From: Vulcanimicrobiota bacterium
GTDB taxonomy: Bacteria; Vulcanimicrobiota; Vulcanimicrobiia; Vulcanimicrobiales; Vulcanimicrobiaceae
Assembly: GCA_013043945.1 (NCBI GenBank)
Contig: JABEUW010000246.1
Coordinates: 1-5,832, forward strand
Direction of reading: 5' to 3'
Length of the DNA stretch: 5,832 bases
Position 1 is the stretch's first letter; every line of letters starts with the position of its first letter. The translations under genes and the position numbers were made by a program. The notes beneath the pieces were generated by a model. That model searched no databases and had not been told where the DNA came from. It saw nothing but the letters and a program-made list of their open reading frames with translations. This document shows positions 3,829 through 5,832 of the stretch, piece by piece.

Positions 3829-4539
3829 ATGAAGCGGACGAAGGCACCTCGGAAGGTCGTAGGCTACCTCCGCGTATCGACGACGGAGCAGGCGCAAGCC
3901 GGATTCTCGCTCGACGCCCAACGGGCGCGGCTTGAGATGTTCGCCTCCTCGGCGCGTTACCAACCGATCGACGAATGGCTCGTCGACGACGGCTTCTCGG
4001 GAAGCTCGCTCGACCGGCCAGCGGTTCAAGACCTCTTGCAGCGCATCGAACGCCGCGAGATCGCCGCGGTCTATATCACCAAGCTCGATCGTCTCAGCCG
4101 CAACCTTCGCGACGTGCTAACCGTCGTCGACCTCTGCCAGCGCACCGATACCGCGCTTCTCAGCGCATCCGAAACGCTCGACACGAGTTCGGCGGTTGGC
4201 CGCATGGTCGTTCACCTGCTCGGCACGTTCGCCGAGTTCGAGCGCGGTCGCATATCGGAGCGGACGAGCGACGTGCTCGGCTACAAGCGCCGCGCCGGCA
4301 AGGTGTATTGCAAGAATGCACCGTTCGGCTACCGTGCGGACGGCGATCTACTCGTCGAGGTTCCCGAAGAGATCGAAGCACTCGCGATGATGCGCTCGAT
4401 GCGCTCGAATAATGCGACGTACCAAGCGATTATCGACGCGCTCGATGCTCGCGGAATCAAACCGCACCGCGGCGCTCGCTGGTATCCGTCGAGCGTTCGC
4501 TCCGTGCTCGCAAGCAAAATGAACTCCGAGGTCGCTTAG
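3829..4539 (+). CDS. Small serine recombinase (resolvase/invertase family, 236 aa)
   Basis: This enzyme cuts and rejoins DNA through a serine-phosphate link. The catalytic serine is S17 in VGYLRVSTTEQA, with R15 beside it. The DDGFSGSSLDRPAVQDLL segment (53-70), TKLDRLSRN (84-92) with its family Arg residues, and the long helix VGRMVVHLLGTFAEFERGRISERT (123-146) complete the resolvase domain. The C-terminal 90 residues contain KNAPFGYR (162-169) and helices ending in ARGIKPHRGARWYPSSVRSVLAS. These resemble the start of the Recombinase domain and its helix-turn-helix, but there is no large zinc/coiled-coil domain as in 450-600-aa phage integrases. AGGGGG (3819-3824) precedes the ATG. Divergent from the ribbon-helix-helix gene, with inverted repeats in between, it may integrate the element, resolve dimers or invert a segment. 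Which of these cannot be told from sequence. Confidence 0.95.
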   Translation: MKRTKAPRKVVGYLRVSTTEQAQAGFSLDAQRARLEMFASSARYQPIDEWLVDDGFSGSSLDRPAVQDLLQRIERREIAAVYITKLDRLSRNLRDVLTVVDLCQRTDTALLSASETLDTSSAVGRMVVHLLGTFAEFERGRISERTSDVLGYKRRAGKVYCKNAPFGYRADGDLLVEVPEEIEALAMMRSMRSNNATYQAIIDALDARGIKPHRGARWYPSSVRSVLASKMNSEVA

Positions 4540-4565
4540 GCGCCCACACCCTGAAAGGACATACC

Positions 4566-4880
4566 ATGCCCACGTTTCTCGAGATCATGATTAGCAACCG
4601 CTCCGGCGTCACCAAAGGCACGACCGCCGGCGATTCCGTCAACGTCCTCGAAGACTACGACGCTGACCCGAAAGCGTTGCGGAAACGCGCCTACGATGCG
4701 ACGGCCAAAGGCGACGAAACGATGCTCGCAAGCTGGTGCGGTGCGCCGATCGTCCGCGAGCGAAGCGGCAAGGTTCGCACGCTCGACAAAGACGAACGGC
4801 TAAAGCCGGAGCATACACTCGTCGGCCTCTCGTTAGCGAAAGGCACCGAGACGCATTGGTTCACGCGGCGCCGCGCATGA
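4566..4880 (+). CDS. Hypothetical protein coupled to the terminase gene (104 aa)
   Basis: The ATG is preceded by AAAGGA (4554-4559) at ideal spacing, and the stop overlaps the TerL ATG as ATGA, so the two are probably co-translated. The product is soluble and mildly basic, with an N-terminal segment MPTFLEIMISNRSGV and a middle helix DADPKALRKRAYDATAKGD. A single Cys follows in LASWCGAPIVRERSG, and the end is THWFTRRRA. I see no helix-turn-helix, zinc site or catalytic motif and do not recognise the family. Direct coupling to TerL is a position often held by small terminase subunits, so that role remains possible, but nothing in the sequence confirms it. Confidence 0.75.
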   Translation: MPTFLEIMISNRSGVTKGTTAGDSVNVLEDYDADPKALRKRAYDATAKGDETMLASWCGAPIVRERSGKVRTLDKDERLKPEHTLVGLSLAKGTETHWFTRRRA

Positions 4881-5832
4881 GTACCGATCTCGCGGCGGTC
4901 GCAGCGGCGGCGCGCATCGAACTCGCTCGGCGTTCGTTGCTCGACTTCTGCCGGCGCGTGTATCCGGGTTGGCAGGATGCGCCGCACCTCGACAGGATTG
5001 CCAACCGCCTCGAAGCCGCCGAGCGCGGTGAATGCCGCCGCCTCATGGTGAACTTGCCGCCGCGGCACGGGAAGTCGACGCTCATCTCTCAATGCTTCCC
5101 CGCGTGGTTCCTTGGGCGCAGGCCGTCGCTAAGCATTATCATGGCGACCCACGGCGCCGAACTGAGCGAACGCAACAGCCGAGCGACCCGCGAACTGCTC
5201 CGCGATAAACTGTGGCCGTTCGATGCGCGCTTGAGCGAGGATTCAACGAGCGCGGCGCGATGGAACCTCGTCGAGCGCGGCGGGCTCTACGCAGTCGGCG
5301 TCGATGGATCAATCACCGGACGCGGCGCCGATCTCTTGATTCTCGACGATCTCCAACACGACAGCGGCACCGACGCCGAGCGGGAGTCGGCATGGCGTTG
5401 GTATTGCGAACGCGCGATTCCGCGCTTGGAGCCTGGCGCGACCATCGTCGCGGTCGGTACGCGCTTCGCTGAAGACGATCTCTTCGGTCGCCTGCTCGAC
5501 GGCCCCGACGCAAGCGAATGGGAGGTTCTGCGGTTGCCCGCGATTGCCGAAGACGACGACCCGATGGGTCGCGCTCCCGGCGAAGCCTTGTGGCCGCAAC
5601 GCATCGCCCTTGACGAACTCGAGTCGCGCAAGCGAAGCATGGGTTCTCGGTGGTTCGCCTGTCAGTTTCAGCAGTCTCCGGTTCCATCCGAAGGCAACGT
5701 CGTCAAAGGCGCGTGGCTCAAACGCTACGAGAAAGCCCCCGAGGCGTTCGAGAAGGTCGTCATGGCGCTCGACGCAGCGGCGAAGACCGGAATCGCAAAC
5801 GATTATTCCGCCTTGGCCGTGCTCGGCATTCG
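4877..5832 (+). CDS. terL: Phage terminase large subunit, 3' end outside the window (first 318 aa)
   Basis: TerL is the ATP-driven motor and nuclease that packages phage DNA into proheads. The first 318 residues are visible. An N-terminal helical part (ARRSLLDFCRRVYPGWQDAP) leads to Walker A PPRHGKST (61-68). A strand SIIMATHGAELSERNSRATR (86-105) is typical of the family. Walker B is LLILDD (153-158) in GRGADLLILDDLQHD, and the coupling motif VGTRF is at 193-197. WFACQFQQSPVPSEG (259-273) matches the linker before the nuclease domain. The RNase H-like nuclease starts at MALDAAAKTGIANDYSA, where D299 is the likely first metal-binding Asp. The rest lies past the right edge. The start is the ATG overlapping the previous stop as ATGA. 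No frameshift is seen. The order of motifs and the length up to the nuclease fit an intact protein. Confidence 0.96.
   Translation, partial: MSTDLAAVAAAARIELARRSLLDFCRRVYPGWQDAPHLDRIANRLEAAERGECRRLMVNLPPRHGKSTLISQCFPAWFLGRRPSLSIIMATHGAELSERNSRATRELLRDKLWPFDARLSEDSTSAARWNLVERGGLYAVGVDGSITGRGADLLILDDLQHDSGTDAERESAWRWYCERAIPRLEPGATIVAVGTRFAEDDLFGRLLDGPDASEWEVLRLPAIAEDDDPMGRAPGEALWPQRIALDELESRKRSMGSRWFACQFQQSPVPSEGNVVKGAWLKRYEKAPEAFEKVVMALDAAAKTGIANDYSALAVLGI

Noticed and set aside
3296..3832. Plus-strand open frame of 178 codons across the RHH gene, ending in ATGA overlap with the recombinase
   Set aside because: Its first third lies out of frame inside the helix-turn-helix gene and the rest is antisense to the strand-helix-helix pattern on the minus strand. 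It also runs through the AT-rich control region. No motif supports it.
4390..4407. Tandem repeat ATGCGCTCG x2 in the recombinase gene
   Set aside because: It is two in-frame codon triplets encoding MRSMRS within a helix, short and explained by the protein.

Overview
The window is a GC-rich, almost gap-free stretch of a temperate phage, a prophage or a related integrative element of bacteria. Three genes give it a phage character: a large-terminase ATPase/nuclease running off the right edge, a RepA/AAA_25-type replicative ATPase with a separate CHC2 zinc-finger (primase-type) protein in front of it, and a serine recombinase. The bacterial host cannot be named. Base composition and codon use indicate only a high-GC organism, and no host gene, tRNA or attachment junction was recognised.

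Layout. Positions 1-1056 hold three small uncharacterised plus-strand genes: a coiled-coil protein cut by the left edge, a Lys/Ala/Pro-rich basic protein, and a third small protein whose start is uncertain and whose reading frame contains a strong DNA hairpin. Positions 1053-2953 form a translationally coupled replication module: a 106-aa CHC2 zinc-finger protein, a 101-aa unknown, and a RecA-fold ATPase with a winged-helix-like segment and a C-terminal four-cysteine zinc knuckle. Positions 2955-3461 encode a helix-turn-helix protein with CxxC...HxxxH residues, a possible small terminase or regulator. A small ribbon-helix-helix protein lies on the minus strand (about 3458-3715), tail-to-tail with it. 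An AT-richer divergent control region (3716-3828) separates that from a 236-aa serine recombinase (3829-4539). A 104-aa unknown (4566-4880) and TerL (4877 to the edge) follow.

How the parts may work together. The early genes probably start replication, the recombinase with the divergent ribbon-helix-helix gene looks like an integration/resolution or control cassette, and TerL opens the DNA-packaging module. The most unusual signal is inside the ATPase gene, in the linker between the winged helix and the zinc knuckle (2687-2871). Five exact copies of a 9-mer (three direct, two inverted) are followed by two 13-bp direct repeats in an AT-rich patch and a (CG)7 run. Several copies are out of phase with the reading frame, so their conservation is not explained by the protein. 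This resembles the arrangement of the phage lambda origin inside gene O and is proposed here as a candidate replication origin. That proposal is inference from sequence alone.
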